60,000 nucleotides of DNA, taken from the NCBI GenBank assembly GCA_016946835.1, contig JACVTC010000013.1:299001-359000 (forward strand), given 5' to 3'. Source of the DNA: Neocallimastix lanati (nom. inval.) (lineage: Eukaryota; Neocallimastigomycota; Neocallimastigomycetes; Neocallimastigales; Neocallimastigaceae). Below are positions 32,100 through 45,244 of the stretch, in pieces (positions within the stretch are counted from its first letter, which is position 1; every line of letters starts with the position of its first letter). A program made the translations under genes and the position numbers. The notes under the pieces were generated by a model. The model made no database searches and had not been told where the DNA came from. It saw only the letters and a list, made by a program, of their open reading frames with translations.

Positions 32100-33330
32100 A
32101 AATCTTATCAAATAACGTGATATTTGTTATACCAGATTCTTCCAGCTTTTTTCAAATTATTCTTTCTTAAGTAACCAGAATTTATTCGTATTAAAATTCT
32201 TATCTCCATAAGGAATTTTTTATATAAATATCTTCTTCCAAATCAGCATAAAGGTAAGAAATATCTATAGCTTTAGGAATTTTAATTATTCATACTTTGG
32301 TGTGAGTTTAAATTAAAAAGGTAAGCAGAACAAAGTATGGCGCGTATTTCCCAGAATTTATACCATTACCATAGTGATAATTTTTTTTTGCTATATCCTT
32401 AAGAAGAATTTTCTTCTATTATTAACCATTTTATAATTCTTATTGTTATTATCATCTGATTTATTATTTTCATTAATTAAAAGATTTTATTTACAATAGT
32501 CAGTAGAGTGACCTTTAGTTCCTCATATACGACAGTAATAATCATTATGAAATTTATTATTAAAATTTTTATAATAATTTTTTTTTATAGTATTATTCCT
32601 TTTGTTTCTATTCATATTATTGACAATTAAATCATTAATGACTATAGTTCTGAACCTTAAAATTTCTTGGCCTTTTCAATAAAAAATCGTGCCTTTTGTT
32701 TAATTCTTTTATAAGATCATTATACTTTTCGTATTTATTTATAGATTGGTGGTGAATTAATACAAATTAAGACACAAGTTTTAAAGTAGAAAGGCACATT
32801 TCTATTGATTAAAAATCTAAAGAGATAGTTAACCGAATAATTTATTTTATTATTCATCTTAGCAATAACAATAATTGACTCTAAATTTAATGAATCATTG
32901 AAAGATTTATCATTTAATTTTGTTGATGAAATTATTATTAATTTTTTTTTGATGGTTCATGAGAAATTATTGAACATTCCTGATAATAAAAAGGAAGATT
33001 TTAATAATATTAATTTTTTTGTAAGTATTATGTCTCTTTATTGGAGGAAATGTAGTATATGAAATCTTGAAGATCAAAGGAAAAGAAGGTCTTTGAATTA
33101 ATAATATTTTTCAATTTTCGATTTCATATTTTGTGGGTCTTACGGAATAACTTACTAACGTTATGCTTGTTGTGATTGTGGAATTTTTATACCATGATCA
33201 ATTATTATTATTTTTTTTTGGTACCATTAGACCTACTGTTGTCAAGAACGTCAAAATGATAAGGAAAAGAAGAAATTTTGATAATAGATTCAAATGATTA
33301 TTTTTATTCACATGGAGTTATATTAAATGA
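32100..33330 (-). pseudogene. Second Ty1/copia Gag remnant
   Basis: On the minus strand a segment near 32750 reads CINSPPIYKYEKYNDLIKEL and KRHDFLLKR, homologous to the INSPP...ELYKRYDFFEKV piece of the copia Gag at 22.3 kb. Near 32530 it gives a zinc knuckle YYCRI, stop, GTKGHSTDYCK, in which a TGA replaces the second Cys codon. Upstream segments contain SFNDSLNLESIIVIAKMNN. Downstream, no pol is recognisable. It is an old fragment of the same copia family, in opposite orientation. Confidence 0.6.
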
Positions 33331-33574
33331 ATGAGGAAGAGTTTGAGGCTCTTCATATAGTTTTTTTTAGTATTAATGAAAAAAAAATTTATATAATTTA
33401 TTTTCATATAAATATTTTTTTCAAATAATCTTAATAAATAAAGTTTATTCCTAGTCTCAAAAAAAAAAAAAAACACAATAATTTAAATTTTATAATACTT
33501 CTCTTCTTATATGAATTTATTTAATATTTAGTTATTAATATATATTTATAATATTATTTTATATTTCATTATTA

Positions 33575-35427
33575 TTAAATTTGTATATTATTATTTAAAA
33601 AGTTATTTGTTTTTACATCATTCTTTTGATCCACGAATTTACTAATATAAATTCTTTTAAATTTTTTTATATATAAGAAATATAATACAACTATATTTAT
33701 TATAATTGTTCCACATAAACTAAAGAAGTCTTGAATAACGACATTAATTTCATAAGATATATTAATTATTTGTATTAAAATTGTAAATAAAACATAGCTA
33801 TATATTGGAATTGATAATGGCTTTTTTTATTTTATTTTATTTTTTTTTTTATTTTCATTTTTATTAAAAAAAAAAAAAAAGTAATATATAGTATATATAT
33901 AATAAAACAAAAAAAATAAATAAATGATAATAAATGAAATTAATTATTAAAAATTATTGATAATTATTTTAAGAGATATAAATATAAAAAAAATATATAT
34001 ATTTAAATATTAATTTTATATTTACTTCTTGAAAATCTTTTTTAACATGTCTAATAGTATAGGAAAGATAGGCACCAATAGCAATAACTACCATATTAAA
34101 TAAAATACTATTATCAATTATGAAAACATTCAATTCTATTAATTAGTATCTATTTTAATATAAAAAAAAATTAATAAAAAAAAATTTTATATTATTAATT
34201 AATTAGTTACCTAATAGTTTTTGATTTAGGATAGAAACATTTAGAATATTCTTTAAGATCATTCGTATAAGTTAAAATAGGTTGCAAATCATATACTATT
34301 ATCCAAATAAAAAGTAATAATATATGAAATAGTACAATGAATGCAACAGTCATAACCATATATTTCTTGTTGAACTTTGTAATTCTGGTCGTTCGTAAGA
34401 ATCTTTATAAATTTTTTTTTTTTTCAAAAATTTTTAATATTTTAATAAATATAATATTTAAATTTTTTAAAAAATATATATATATATATATATTTTTATT
34501 TAATATTAATAATACATCTTGTATATTCTATATGTTTTTACAAGCATGGAGCCAAATGTCAATGAAAAACCCTATTTTTAAACAATAAATATATAATGTT
34601 TAGTAACGGTTATATTAATTTAAAATGAACAGTTTTTTTTTTTTTTTTTTTAAAAAAAAAATAAAAAAAATTTAATAATATTTTCTCATATTTACAATAT
34701 TATTAAATAAATACTCCATGATACAACTTTTTCTTGTTTTTTTTTTAAAGGTTAAAATATATATATATATTAAATTAAATAATACTCCTACTAATATAAT
34801 AATCATAAAATCGAAACTTGCTATTAAAGATCAAATATAATAATAAAAATTTGGGTTATTAATAATTTTTTTTTCTATTTATATTAGAAAATTAATATAT
34901 TATATAAAATAAATAAAAATTAAATATATACATGATTTAATTATTGGATTATTTCTATACAAAATAACAGCAATTGTAATTATTATGACTGCTACTATTA
35001 AAACTATGGCTATAATTTTTGAAATAATGTCAAACTTATTTAATCTTTCTAATTCATAATATTCATTACAATATATTCCCTTGTATCTTTTGTCCACACA
35101 ATTACAGACATTTAAATTGGCACATATACCTGAGTTACATGATACATCACATTTTGGGGAATAACTTTTATTATTGTTATTATTTTTATTAATATAAATT
35201 AATAATAAATCATTATATTTAATATTTTTTTTTTCATTTTAAAAAATAAATTTTTAAATTGGTTAGTTTTATAGATATAAAATAATCTAATATTTGTTTA
35301 TGTTTGATTAAAATACCATGATTTTAAATTTATATTTAATATATCTTGATAGAGATATTTAGAGGTATCACATTCTTCTATTTTTAAATCAATCTCGAAA
35401 GCGTTTTGAAATTTATCATAGATACCT

Positions 35428-35464
<37 letters not shown>

Positions 35465-36610
35465 AAATTTCATAAATTATAATAAATAATATAAAAAAAT
35501 AAAATAAAACATTAATAAATAAATAAATGAGTAAATAATACATAATAATAAATAATAATAACAACAATAATAATAATAATAATAATATTTTTACCATATG
35601 TAATAAAACTTAATAAAAGTTTATATTCACCAGGATTTCCAATTACTATTATAATAATAAAAAAAAATAAAAAATAAAAAAAAATAAAAAATAAAAATAA
35701 AATAAAAAATTAAAATAAAATAAAAATTAAATTTTTTCATTTAATAATATTGGAATATTTTATAAGTTATTTTATAAAAATTATATAAATTAATTTTTAT
35801 TTACTTTTTATTGCTGGTAAGGTACAATAAGTGTCCCAGCAATAAGACACGGTTTGTCCTTTTAAATAAACATTACTTTCATCATTTACATGAATATCGA
35901 AGAATATAATTGTTTCAAATGACAAATCAATATGATCAAATGTAAATATATTGCTTTCTATTAAATTATTTAAATAAAAAAAAATAAACATAAAAAAGTT
36001 GAAAGAGATTTTAAATTTTAAATAATTATATTATTTTATAAATTATTTTTTTTAAAAAAAAAAAAAAAAAAAAAGGTAAAATAAAAATACTATAATATTA
36101 AAATAATACTTACCAACATCATAATCATCATACAACTTAACTATAATTGTTTATTAGATCAGAAAACATAAATATATAGAGAAAAATTTTTAAAATTATT
36201 AATATATTTTTTTTTTAAAATTTTTAATTAGATAAATTTATATATAGTAATTTGAATTTTTTAATGATTTTATCATTACAATGTATATCATTTGGTATGT
36301 CTGAACCAGAAGTTACTGTTATAACTCTATCTGATGGACCATTAATATATTTAATTTTTGTTGGGTTGGTTCCAAAGGCATTTTTAATTTGTTTTAATTC
36401 ATCAATATTGGAATAATAGGGTTCACTTAATTTATTAAGACTATAGGAAATTGATCCTTTAAAAAAAAAAAAAATAAAAAAAAAAAAAAAAGTAAATTAA
36501 ATAATAATATAAAATTTTATATATATATTTTTAACATTTAGATATTTTTGAATTTTAAAAAATAAAAGTGATGTTACTATTATTTATTTATTTATTATAT
36601 ATATATATAT

Positions 36611-36645
<35 letters not shown>

Positions 36646-37909
36646 TATTATTTTTAATTATTTTTCTAAATTAAAAAATACCATATGGTGAATTATTATT
36701 AATAAATGTGCAATTATTAAATTTTACAAATAATGGGCTTGAATAGCTAGTACTATATGATATTCCTCCATAATTTGAACCAAAATTACTTTCAAAAGTA
36801 GAAAAATTAAAGTTAACTGAGGAACTAGAATCAATTTCTTTAATATTGATTATACCACCATTATATCCAGAATTATAAAAAAATTTTGAATTGTTTATAG
36901 AATAATGTCCCAAGTTTTCCTCATTATTAGTATCTATCATAAATAATGACTCAACAAACGAACAATAACTTATCATACAATTATTTAAAGTTATAAAAGT
37001 ATTGTTTTTTGATTTAAAACCAATATCTATATTAATAAATATATACAAATTAAATATAAATAATTATTAACTATTTTTATTTATATATATGCATTTATAT
37101 TTTTCCATTTTATCTATATATATATCATTAATATATACATATAAAGATAAATAGATATATAAATTTACTTTGTGTTATTGAATCAAATACTGAGTTATTG
37201 ATTGATAATTTTGAATTTAAACCTAATTTTATCATAGAACTACTGACTGATTTGTACTTATATTCTACATTAAGAAAATCATTATACATGTATTCAAACT
37301 TCATATATATAAATGAAAATATTAATTATTTTCATCCTTTTTTTTTTTTTTATGAAAAGATTATTAAAATAATAAAATATTATTAATTACAGTTGAATTA
37401 TTAATTGTTATATCAGCATAATCAGCACTTAGTATACCTTCAAGAAATGATACATTACTTATGTGAATGTTATTTAATATGACAATATCTATTATATATA
37501 ATAATGATACATCACATATTCATTATTATGTATATATAAATATTTTAATACATTAATAAAATATTTATAAATATATATATATGAATATATATATTATTTT
37601 TATAATTATTATTATATTATAATATTTTATTAATTACTTTTTTCAACGATACTATGACTTTCACTTCTAAATAAAATAAGTTCTCTATAGGGATCAATAA
37701 AATCAATATTAAGATTATTTATTTCCATAGTTGAAGGACTTCCTTGATATATTAAACTTAAAATATTAATTAAGTAAGTAACATGTATGTATTGATAGAG
37801 TTAAACGTACTAATTTAACAATTCAATAAACTATAATAAAAATTTAATTAAAAAATAATTACTATTTTCCGTAACTGTTTATTTCTTCCATAATGATACT
37901 TAAAGTTAA

Positions 37910-37973
<64 letters not shown>

Positions 37974-40089
37974 AAAGATTAATAAATATTTTATTTCAAT
38001 TTTGTATATTTATATATTTTTAATATTCAATTTTTATAAAAGAAAAAAAAAAAAAAAAGAAAAGAAAATAAGAATTTAAAATATACTCCGAAACGGAAAT
38101 ATCAACGTTTTTTGATATCCATATAAGAATTGCTGATGGCTTATCTTTTTCATTTTGGATCATTTTTACGAATGTTCCACCTTTTAATATGAAAGTAGCT
38201 CCAACTTCTTCATCATAAGAAGTAAGTAATAAACCACCTGTATCATGACCTGTTAGAACATTTATTTCTAAAGTTCTTATATATATATATATATTGTAAT
38301 ATAATACAATATTAATTTTTTAATAATTTAATTTTTATTTTAATAAAAATAAAAATAAAAAAAAAAAATTAAAAATAATTTAATTTTGAATATATTAATA
38401 TATTAAACCATTTATAATATATATTATTCAATTGTTAATAATATTTTCTATGAAACTAATAAATACACTATTTCTATTGAAGAACCTTGAGTTAAGGTAA
38501 ACGCACCAATTCCATTTCCTCCATAAAGATTATCAGAGTAAAAATTTTCCATATATAAATAAGTGTAACCTTCAACACTTTATTAAATAATAATAACAAA
38601 TTATATTAATAAATCTTTTATATAATTTAAAAAAAATTTTTTTTTTTATTTTAAATTTAAATATATAATTTAATAATTAACCTTGCAATAAATCCTTTAT
38701 GATTAGAATGCTGAGTAGTTTGTATACCTTGATGCTTACTATTATATATAAAAGCTTTGGTTTTAACATAATATTCAGAAAAGATATACAAAAAACTACC
38801 CTTATAATATTTTTTATTAAATAATTTTATAATTATATATATTATTATAATAATATGATATATAACAATATAATATATGATAATATAATATTTATAGAAA
38901 AAAAAAAGTGAGAAAAAAAATTTTTTTTTTTTTAAGGAATTACTAATATATCATATTATGAATTTAAGAAATAAAAGATTATTATTTAAAAGTTTGTTTT
39001 ATATTTTTACTCTTTCAGCTGCGGTTGAATTTGAAGCTTCGATATTATCAATATAAAGCATTGGAGAATCTCGAATATCAAAAATTCCACCATTTGTTAT
39101 TGAATAATTATTCTGAAAGTTACAATTATTTATATATGAAATTGATCTTCGAATACGAATAGCCCCTCTTTATTATTATTATTATTATTAATAGTAGAAA
39201 TAATAGTGTTAGTATAATCAGTATTAGTATTGGTATTATTTATTTTTTATGATAATTAACGTTTTTTTTTTGTACAACAATAAAGTATTATTCATAAATA
39301 GTAAATTATAAAATAAATATATATATATATATATATATTTTTTTAATTTCAAGAAATACTTTTTGTGTATTATTACCCTCCATCTCCATTATATGATCCT
39401 CCATTTTTAAATATTGAAGATGAAATATTTGATGAAATTGCGTCATATATACTAAGACAATTATTTGAATATTTACCATCAAAATATGAATCAGAGATAT
39501 CAATTTTATTTATATTTCCCCCATTATAATATAAAATGCTCTCTTTACAATTTGAATTTCCATAAAAATTGGAATGTTTTATTGTTACATTTCCATAAAG
39601 TTCAATTCCATTATTGGTAATATCAGTATCTAAATAATATATAAAATTATTCATTTCTATCATTTCATTGTTGGTATTACTACTATCAAATTTCATTGTT
39701 CCATGGAGGACTGAATTTTCAAGATTCACATTTTTAATATTATTAAATTTTAAAGAGCCATATAGAGTTACATTTATTAATTTAAATTCTTCAAATGAAT
39801 TATTTAATATAAATTCTTTTGAGATTTCATTAAATCTCAATATTGAACTTTCCTTGGAAATTCCTTGAATACATAATTTTTTTATATTATCGTTATTTAT
39901 TATAATATCTTTTGATAATATGATATCATCATCATTATTATTATTTATATTAATAGTCAATGTATTATCATTACTATTATATAAAATGTCATTTAATTCT
40001 TTTTCATTTTTAATTGAAACTTCAGTAGATTTAATAATAATAAAATGTAATATATATAATATCAGATATTTTAATATTTTTTTAATCAT
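33575..40089 (-). CDS. Predicted beta-helix/EGF-like/class C GPCR receptor, 21 exons
   Basis: Exons read by hand: 40089-39377, 39167-39011, 38800-38682, 38577-38467, 38275-38087, 37898-37863, 37756-37638, 37488-37391, 37256-37169, 37026-36682, 36456-36280, 36140-36114, 35957-35805, 35645-35595, 35425-35317, 35164-34932, 34820-34696, 34571-34516, 34402-34211, 34135-34026, 33820-33575. They give about 1150 residues. Layout: hydrophobic signal peptide (1-20); Asn-rich repeats of short beta strands (LENSVLHGTMKF, IKHSNFYGNSN, NNCTFINNNS) typical of a right-handed beta-helix; a further ectodomain; an EGF-like Cys cluster (836-863); then seven membrane segments. Class C hallmarks: LYRNNPIIKS after TM1, SFDFMIIILVGVLFN, GFSLTFGSMLVKTYRIYK in TM3, and KPL-type TM6/7 sequence. 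All introns are GT-AG; frame is kept except between exons 19 and 20, where canonical sites leave one base over. The ligand is unknown. Confidence 0.85.
37918..37970 (+). repeat. Poly-A run in a receptor-gene intron
   Basis: This is about 50 uninterrupted adenines between exons 5 and 6 of the receptor gene, read as poly-T on the coding strand just upstream of the exon 6 acceptor. It could act as a very long polypyrimidine tract. Confidence 0.8.
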
Positions 40090-40469
40090 TTTTTAATAAA
40101 AATTTTATTATTTTTCTTAAAAAAAAATAAAAAAATAAAAAATTAATTTTAATTTAAAATAAAAAATTTAATATTTAATATTTATAATTATATTTATATA
40201 TATAATTAAATATTGGAACAAAAAAAAAAAAATAAAAAGGTATATTAATAATTTTTTTATCCAAGAAATAATAATCTTTAAAAATTATTAATAGAATAAA
40301 AAAAAAAATTCATATTATGATTCCATTAGAAATTTATATTATTTAACCTTTTTTTTTAAAAAAAAAAAAAAAAAAAAACTATAATAATTAAAAAAAAACT
40401 TCCTAAATCCCATTCATTTTTATTATTAATTTAAATATATATATATAAAATATAAATATAAAGTCAGTT

Positions 40470-40592
40470 ATTTTTATTTTATAAAAAAAAATATTAGAAT
40501 ATTTGATATTGTATATATTACATTTTATTATTATTAAATCTATTGAAGTTTCAATAAAAAATGAAGAAGAATTAAATGACATTTTATCTTGT
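40470..40592 (+). pseudogene. Inverted fragment of the receptor's first exon
   Basis: The plus strand reads YLILYILHFIIIKS and then EVSIKNEEELNDILS. This matches residues 8-36 of the receptor at 40089 (YLILYILHFIIIKS, EVSIKNEKELNDIL) at nearly every position. The start codon is destroyed and the similarity ends in a T run. It lies head to head with the receptor gene, about 380 bases away. It is either a truncated inverted duplication or the first exon of a lost neighbouring paralogue. Confidence 0.8.
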
Positions 40593-40912
40593 TTTCTTTT
40601 TTTTTTTTAATAATTTTTGATAATAAAACAATAATATGTACAATTTTAAAAAAAAAAATCTTATTAAATTGAAATAAATAAATTGTTTTTTATTTTTTTT
40701 TTTCTATTTTATTTGAAAAATATATATGTTTGATTATTATAATCATAACTTTATATAATTTCATATTAATTATATAATTATTATGTTTTAATGATTATAT
40801 ATATATTCCAAAAATAATTTATAAATATAGATAATTAACTAAAAAATTTTTAAACTATTTTTATTTTTTATATATTAAACTTTATTTTTCCTTCTTAAAT
40901 TTTTCCTTTTTG

Positions 40913-40943
<31 letters not shown>

Positions 40944-42356
40944 TTTTTTTTCTTAACTTTCTTTTTTTTCTTTTTTGAATTTTTTTTTTTGCTTAACTTT
41001 TATTTTTTTTTTCTTTTTTTCACCTTTTTTTTTTTTTTCTTTTTTTCACCTTTTTTTTTTTTTTATTTTTTTCTTTTTTTTATTTTTTTTTTTTTTTTTT
41101 GAATTTTTTTTTTTTTTTGTTTTTTGCTTAACTTTTATTTTGTTTCTTTTTTGAATATGTTTCTTTTTTTTTTTATGTTTAACTTTTTTGTAAACATTTT
41201 TTTTTTTTTTAAATTTGGATATATTTCTATTTTAGACTTAAATAAATAGTAAAATATATTAAAATTATAATTTTAAATTATTTAATTACATTTAAAGTTT
41301 AATATTTTAAAAATCAAATGAACTTAGGATTCATTTATTTATAATTTTTTTTTTTTTTTTTACATTATAAAACTTAGTATTTCCGCTTTAAAATTTTTAC
41401 CTATAACAATAAAAAAATATTCAATTCAAGAAAAATTATTCAAATATTTTTCAAATATTTAATACAAGAATATTATTCATAAATATTTTTATATTTATAT
41501 ATAAATACAAAATATTAGATTGATTATTTTATTATAAAATAGTAATAATGTACAAAATTATTTTTCATTTTTTAAAAAAATTATTATTATTTTAAAATTT
41601 AAGAAATAGTAGGAACTTAAATTCATGTCAGTTTACCTATTATAAGTGTCTTGTATTTGTTGCATCTCGGATACTTCTTTAATAAAAAAAAAAAAAAAAA
41701 AAAAAGAAACTCAGAAACTGCCAATTCAATTATTATAAAGTTGTTAAGTTTTTTTGGGTGGTTTAGTATTTTAGCTAATTGATATTCATTATAAAAAAAC
41801 AAAAATTTCAAATTAAAATTACAAAGTAAACACAAACATGTAATTATAATCTTAAAATTGTTTGTAATTATAATCTTAAAATTGTTAGAAATAAGTTTAA
41901 TATAATAAATAATAAATAAATATAAAAAAATATAAAATAAATTAATGTGAATATAAGTATAAATAAACTTCATTATAAAAAATAAATTTATATATATTGT
42001 GACATATATCATTAATGTATACGTCATATTAATTAATGTAATAATATTATAGATAGAAATATATATAATTGTACGAGAATTCTTTAAATATAAATTTAAT
42101 AAATACAGTGTTGTAATTAATAAAAGATTAAGTGGTAATAATTTCAGTCATTAGTATATATTTCTAATAATTGTTAATAAAAAACAACTAAAGAAAATGC
42201 TACTTTGCAAATCTTATATTAATAATAATATTTCTATATATTTAAAACTTCAATATTTCATCAATAAAAGATAAGTTAAATAATATAAATATCAAAAATA
42301 TAAGTTTCCAAATATTCTCTAATTCAAAATTCAAAATTAAAAAATAAAAGGTATAA
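40593..42356. other. Low-complexity region with T-rich tract
   Basis: No gene seen. Positions 40880-41210 are almost pure T with interspersed C, including CTTTTTTTC-type and CACC-containing repeats (TTTTTTTCACC twice). The remainder is AT-rich sequence without motif. Confidence 0.5.
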
Positions 42357-42626
42357 ATCTTCTAAAAACAACAGCAAAGCAATCTTAGAATTAATCCGCT
42401 TAGACTTAGTTGATCCAGTTACTACGTCCTTAAATGAAAATGAATATTTTCTCAAATAATCTTCAAAAAATTATAATAACAACAATTATAAAAGTTATAA
42501 ATATATTAGTAATACAATTCAAAATAATTCTCACAATAATAATAGAATAGAAGACAATATTAGAAATAATATACAATATAAAAAATTATAAATAATAAAA
42601 ACAATATTTTAAAAGATGACAATAAT
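42357..42626 (+). pseudogene. Copia integrase fragment
   Basis: SKNNSKAILELIRLDLVDPV, then TTSLNENEYFLK, corresponds to the start of the copia integrase core (ELIHxDLVGP, first catalytic Asp). A TAA and an Asn/Tyr-rich stretch follow. It is cut off by the inverted chromovirus LTR fragment at 42627. Confidence 0.6.
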
Positions 42627-42925
42627 TGTAACGGTTTACGCCCAATAGGTCTACTCTAAAATAAGTAATTCGTTTTCTTAGAAATTTTGTTTTATTAATA
42701 TTTTATTAAAATATAAAAATTTATTTTTATTATTAATTAGTCGTTGTAATATTTCGAATTACTTTTTAACTAGCTAATAAAAGCACAAAGAAAAATTATT
42801 TTTAACTGAGAAATTCACACTTATTTACACTTTTTCAGAAAAACAGTTTCAGAAAAAGTTAAGATTAATGGAAGTTCGAAAAATTAAGTATTCTTTCTAG
42901 AAAATGAATCATTATTTTTATCATC
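42627..42925 (-). repeat. Inverted fragment of the chromovirus LTR
   Basis: The reverse complement matches the right part of the LTR at 11106-11763. Both share the GTTACA end, CGAATTACTT, the ATTAATAAAATATAAAA-like middle, TAATTCGAAATATTACAA, and GCTTTTATTA near ACAAAGAAAAA. Similarity fades beyond about 42925, so it is a truncated solo LTR inserted in the copia integrase fragment. Confidence 0.7.
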
Positions 42926-43357
42926 TAATTTTTGAATATTTAAAATTTTGGAAGAAATTTTTTTTCAACTTAAACTTTTTTTTTTTGTAGAGTAATCAAT
43001 ATATATTTTTATTTAATTTTGTAATATGCTAACATATTTACATATATTTTTTTTTATAATTCCTATATTATGTTATTTTGTCATGTATATATTTTTTATT
43101 AGTACATTTTTCATTTTTAGAATTCTTTTTTTTTTTTTTATTTTTTTTTGTTTTTAAAAAAATTATTGATATTTTTTTATACTTATTTTATATTTTTAAC
43201 TTTTTTTTTTATATGTATACTAATTTTATTATTTATTTATTTATTATTGTTATGAATATATTAATATTTTTTATCATCAATATACTTAATTGATATTTTT
43301 TAACTTTTTTTTTTTTAAATTAAAAATATTTATTTACTAATTTTATTTGATTAGATA
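42926..43357. other. T-rich spacer
   Basis: No gene; T-run-rich sequence downstream (on the minus strand) of the lyase pseudogene. The plus-strand frame at 43078-43293 is Phe/Leu-only low complexity. Confidence 0.5.
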
Positions 43358-44745
43358 TTAGATAATTAAAAGTCCAGGAGTTTCAAGACGAATTTGATCA
43401 TACATAATACCGTCAAATTGGTAATTATTAGTATGTCCTCCTGTATTACTAACATGTAAAGTAATCTTATTTTCTCCAATCTTGAAATTATTGGGTCCAA
43501 ATTTGAATTCTAATTCACCGTAAAATCCTCTAATACTATTGCGGCGAACACTGGTATCATCTTTAAAGTTGGCCAATTCAGCTGAATTCTTTCTTCCATT
43601 GATAGAGACTAAAAGTGCAATAGAAGAATTACCTGCAACTAAAAAACGTAATACAGATGTACTTGTGGGTTTCTTTCTCAAATTGAAATAAATATTCCAT
43701 GGAATAGATTGATATTTACTATGTTTTCCTGGAGTTGAAACATGACAATAATTTCAATCTCTAGCAGTATTAAATTTTCCAATATAGTAATTGACTCTAT
43801 TTGGGAATTCTTTTGGAAATTTGTATGGAAGTCCTCATTGATTGAAATGATCTCCATGTTTGAATTCCATGGCTGTATGATCTGGAATTCCAATTTCCCA
43901 TGCAATTGGTCCAACTCTCTTTTCTGTGAAAACAATTTTTCCAAAATTAGTAATTCTACCGGCTGTGACCGTAATGGTTTTGTTTAATATAAATTTACCA
44001 ATAATTCCTTTAGTCCATACACATAATTGATATGTACCTGGAATAGAATTGTTAATAGATAAATTTGTCCAAATAATATGAGTCCAGAAAGAATAATGAA
44101 ACCATTGTTGATAAGGAATAGATTCTCCGTTAGATTCCGGTTGAACTAAAGTAACCCTAGCATCATCTAATCTGAAAACTGAATTATTTAATGGATTCTT
44201 AATGATTAATTTATCTGTAACATTTCCACGTTGTTTAACATATCCTGGTTAAGAAACAAATGAAAATGGATATTTAGCCTTTTCAACTTTGGCTACTGCT
44301 TTAGCATCTCACCATGAAGCTTATGGAGACTCTGCCTTATTCAAATAAATTAAATGTGGTCCCATAAACCTTTGACCAATTTTCTCCTTTCTTTGGATAT
44401 TCATCTCATGCACAATAATAGGAACCTGCTATGTACATTATTTATAAGGAATTATTTTCACCTTGATGACAAGCAAAATCATGATTATAAGCACCTCTAT
44501 TTTTCATTCCATTGATGGAGTCACATAGAGTCACAAACCAAAACCTAAACCATGTTTAGTAGCATAACCATGAACATCATGCTTTAATGTATCAATTGTC
44601 CAATCATCTTTATGAATAACTTCACCTGTTTTCGCTTTACAAGTTTCTTTTGGATCTATAACTTGACAATTTTTTTGTTGTTCAGCGGTTGGTAAATAAC
44701 GACCAATATCATCTTCAACTTGTAACCAACTGTAATCAATCCATC
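43358..44745 (-). pseudogene. Rhamnogalacturonan lyase (PL4 family), decayed
   Basis: Reading leftwards, the frames give WLQVEDDIGRYL near 44735, then GEVIHKDDWTIDTLKHDVHG, YATKHGLGFG, the NRGAYNHDFACHQGEN region and AGSYYC. After many breaks come WEIGIPDHTAMEFKHGDHF and KEFPNRVNYYIGKFN, and finally the open frame 43681-43358. That frame is a jelly-roll domain (TSTSVLRFLVAGNSSIALLV, GFYGELEFKFGP, NKITLHVSN, YQFDGIMYDQIRLE). The order of central region, WEIGIPDRTAxEF-type motif and C-terminal carbohydrate-binding-like domain is that of PL4 enzymes, which cut the rhamnogalacturonan I backbone of pectin. The N-terminus is missing and there are several stops and frameshifts. The signal peptide and any dockerin are not visible. 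It points to a plant-biomass-degrading host. Confidence 0.8.
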
Positions 44746-45244
44746 AATTAAAACAGATTATAACAATAAAAACACTACACAATTTAAACAAATAAAAATA
44801 AGTAAATTCTTTTATTAATAAATTCTTTTATTAATTATAAATTTCTTTTATGTTATTAACTGTAAAATAGTTAATAACTAATACATCGATTTAATTTATA
44901 AAAATTACATGTATTTATATTTTTTCTTATTACATTATTAATATATGATGTTATTTAATAATATATAAAAAGCTATTTATTTATAAACAAAAGATTTTTA
45001 ATTGATAATTTTATTATTTATTAATTTACTAAAACTAAAATTAATTTTTTACACTATTTATTTTATTTATTATCTTAATACTTATAATTTTAATTATATA
45101 TTTAATATTGAAAAACTATTTTTATAAATATTAACTATTTAAGATTATTCCTAAATTAATATTTAACTATTTAAAACTAAACTAGGCTAATTAAACTAAT
45201 TAATTAAAAAATTATTTTCAATTTAAAAAAAATAATTAAATTTT
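44746..45244. other. AT-rich spacer
   Basis: No gene seen; this lies between the truncated lyase pseudogene and the copia-type LTR. Confidence 0.45.

Noticed and set aside
35298-35597. A 99-codon minus-strand frame starting MVKILLL with a Lys run.
   Set aside because: It runs from one receptor exon through an intron (poly-T/A tract) into the next; splice sites at 35595 and 35425 explain it better.
40880-41210. A regulatory polypyrimidine tract or splice signal.
   Set aside because: It is over 300 bases of T with slippage variants and no exon beside it; treated as low complexity.
41623-42027. A 134-codon hydrophobic minus-strand frame.
   Set aside because: Composition is Ile/Tyr/Phe/Leu from AT-rich DNA, with no motif, no family resemblance and a Lys/Phe homopolymer; probably chance.
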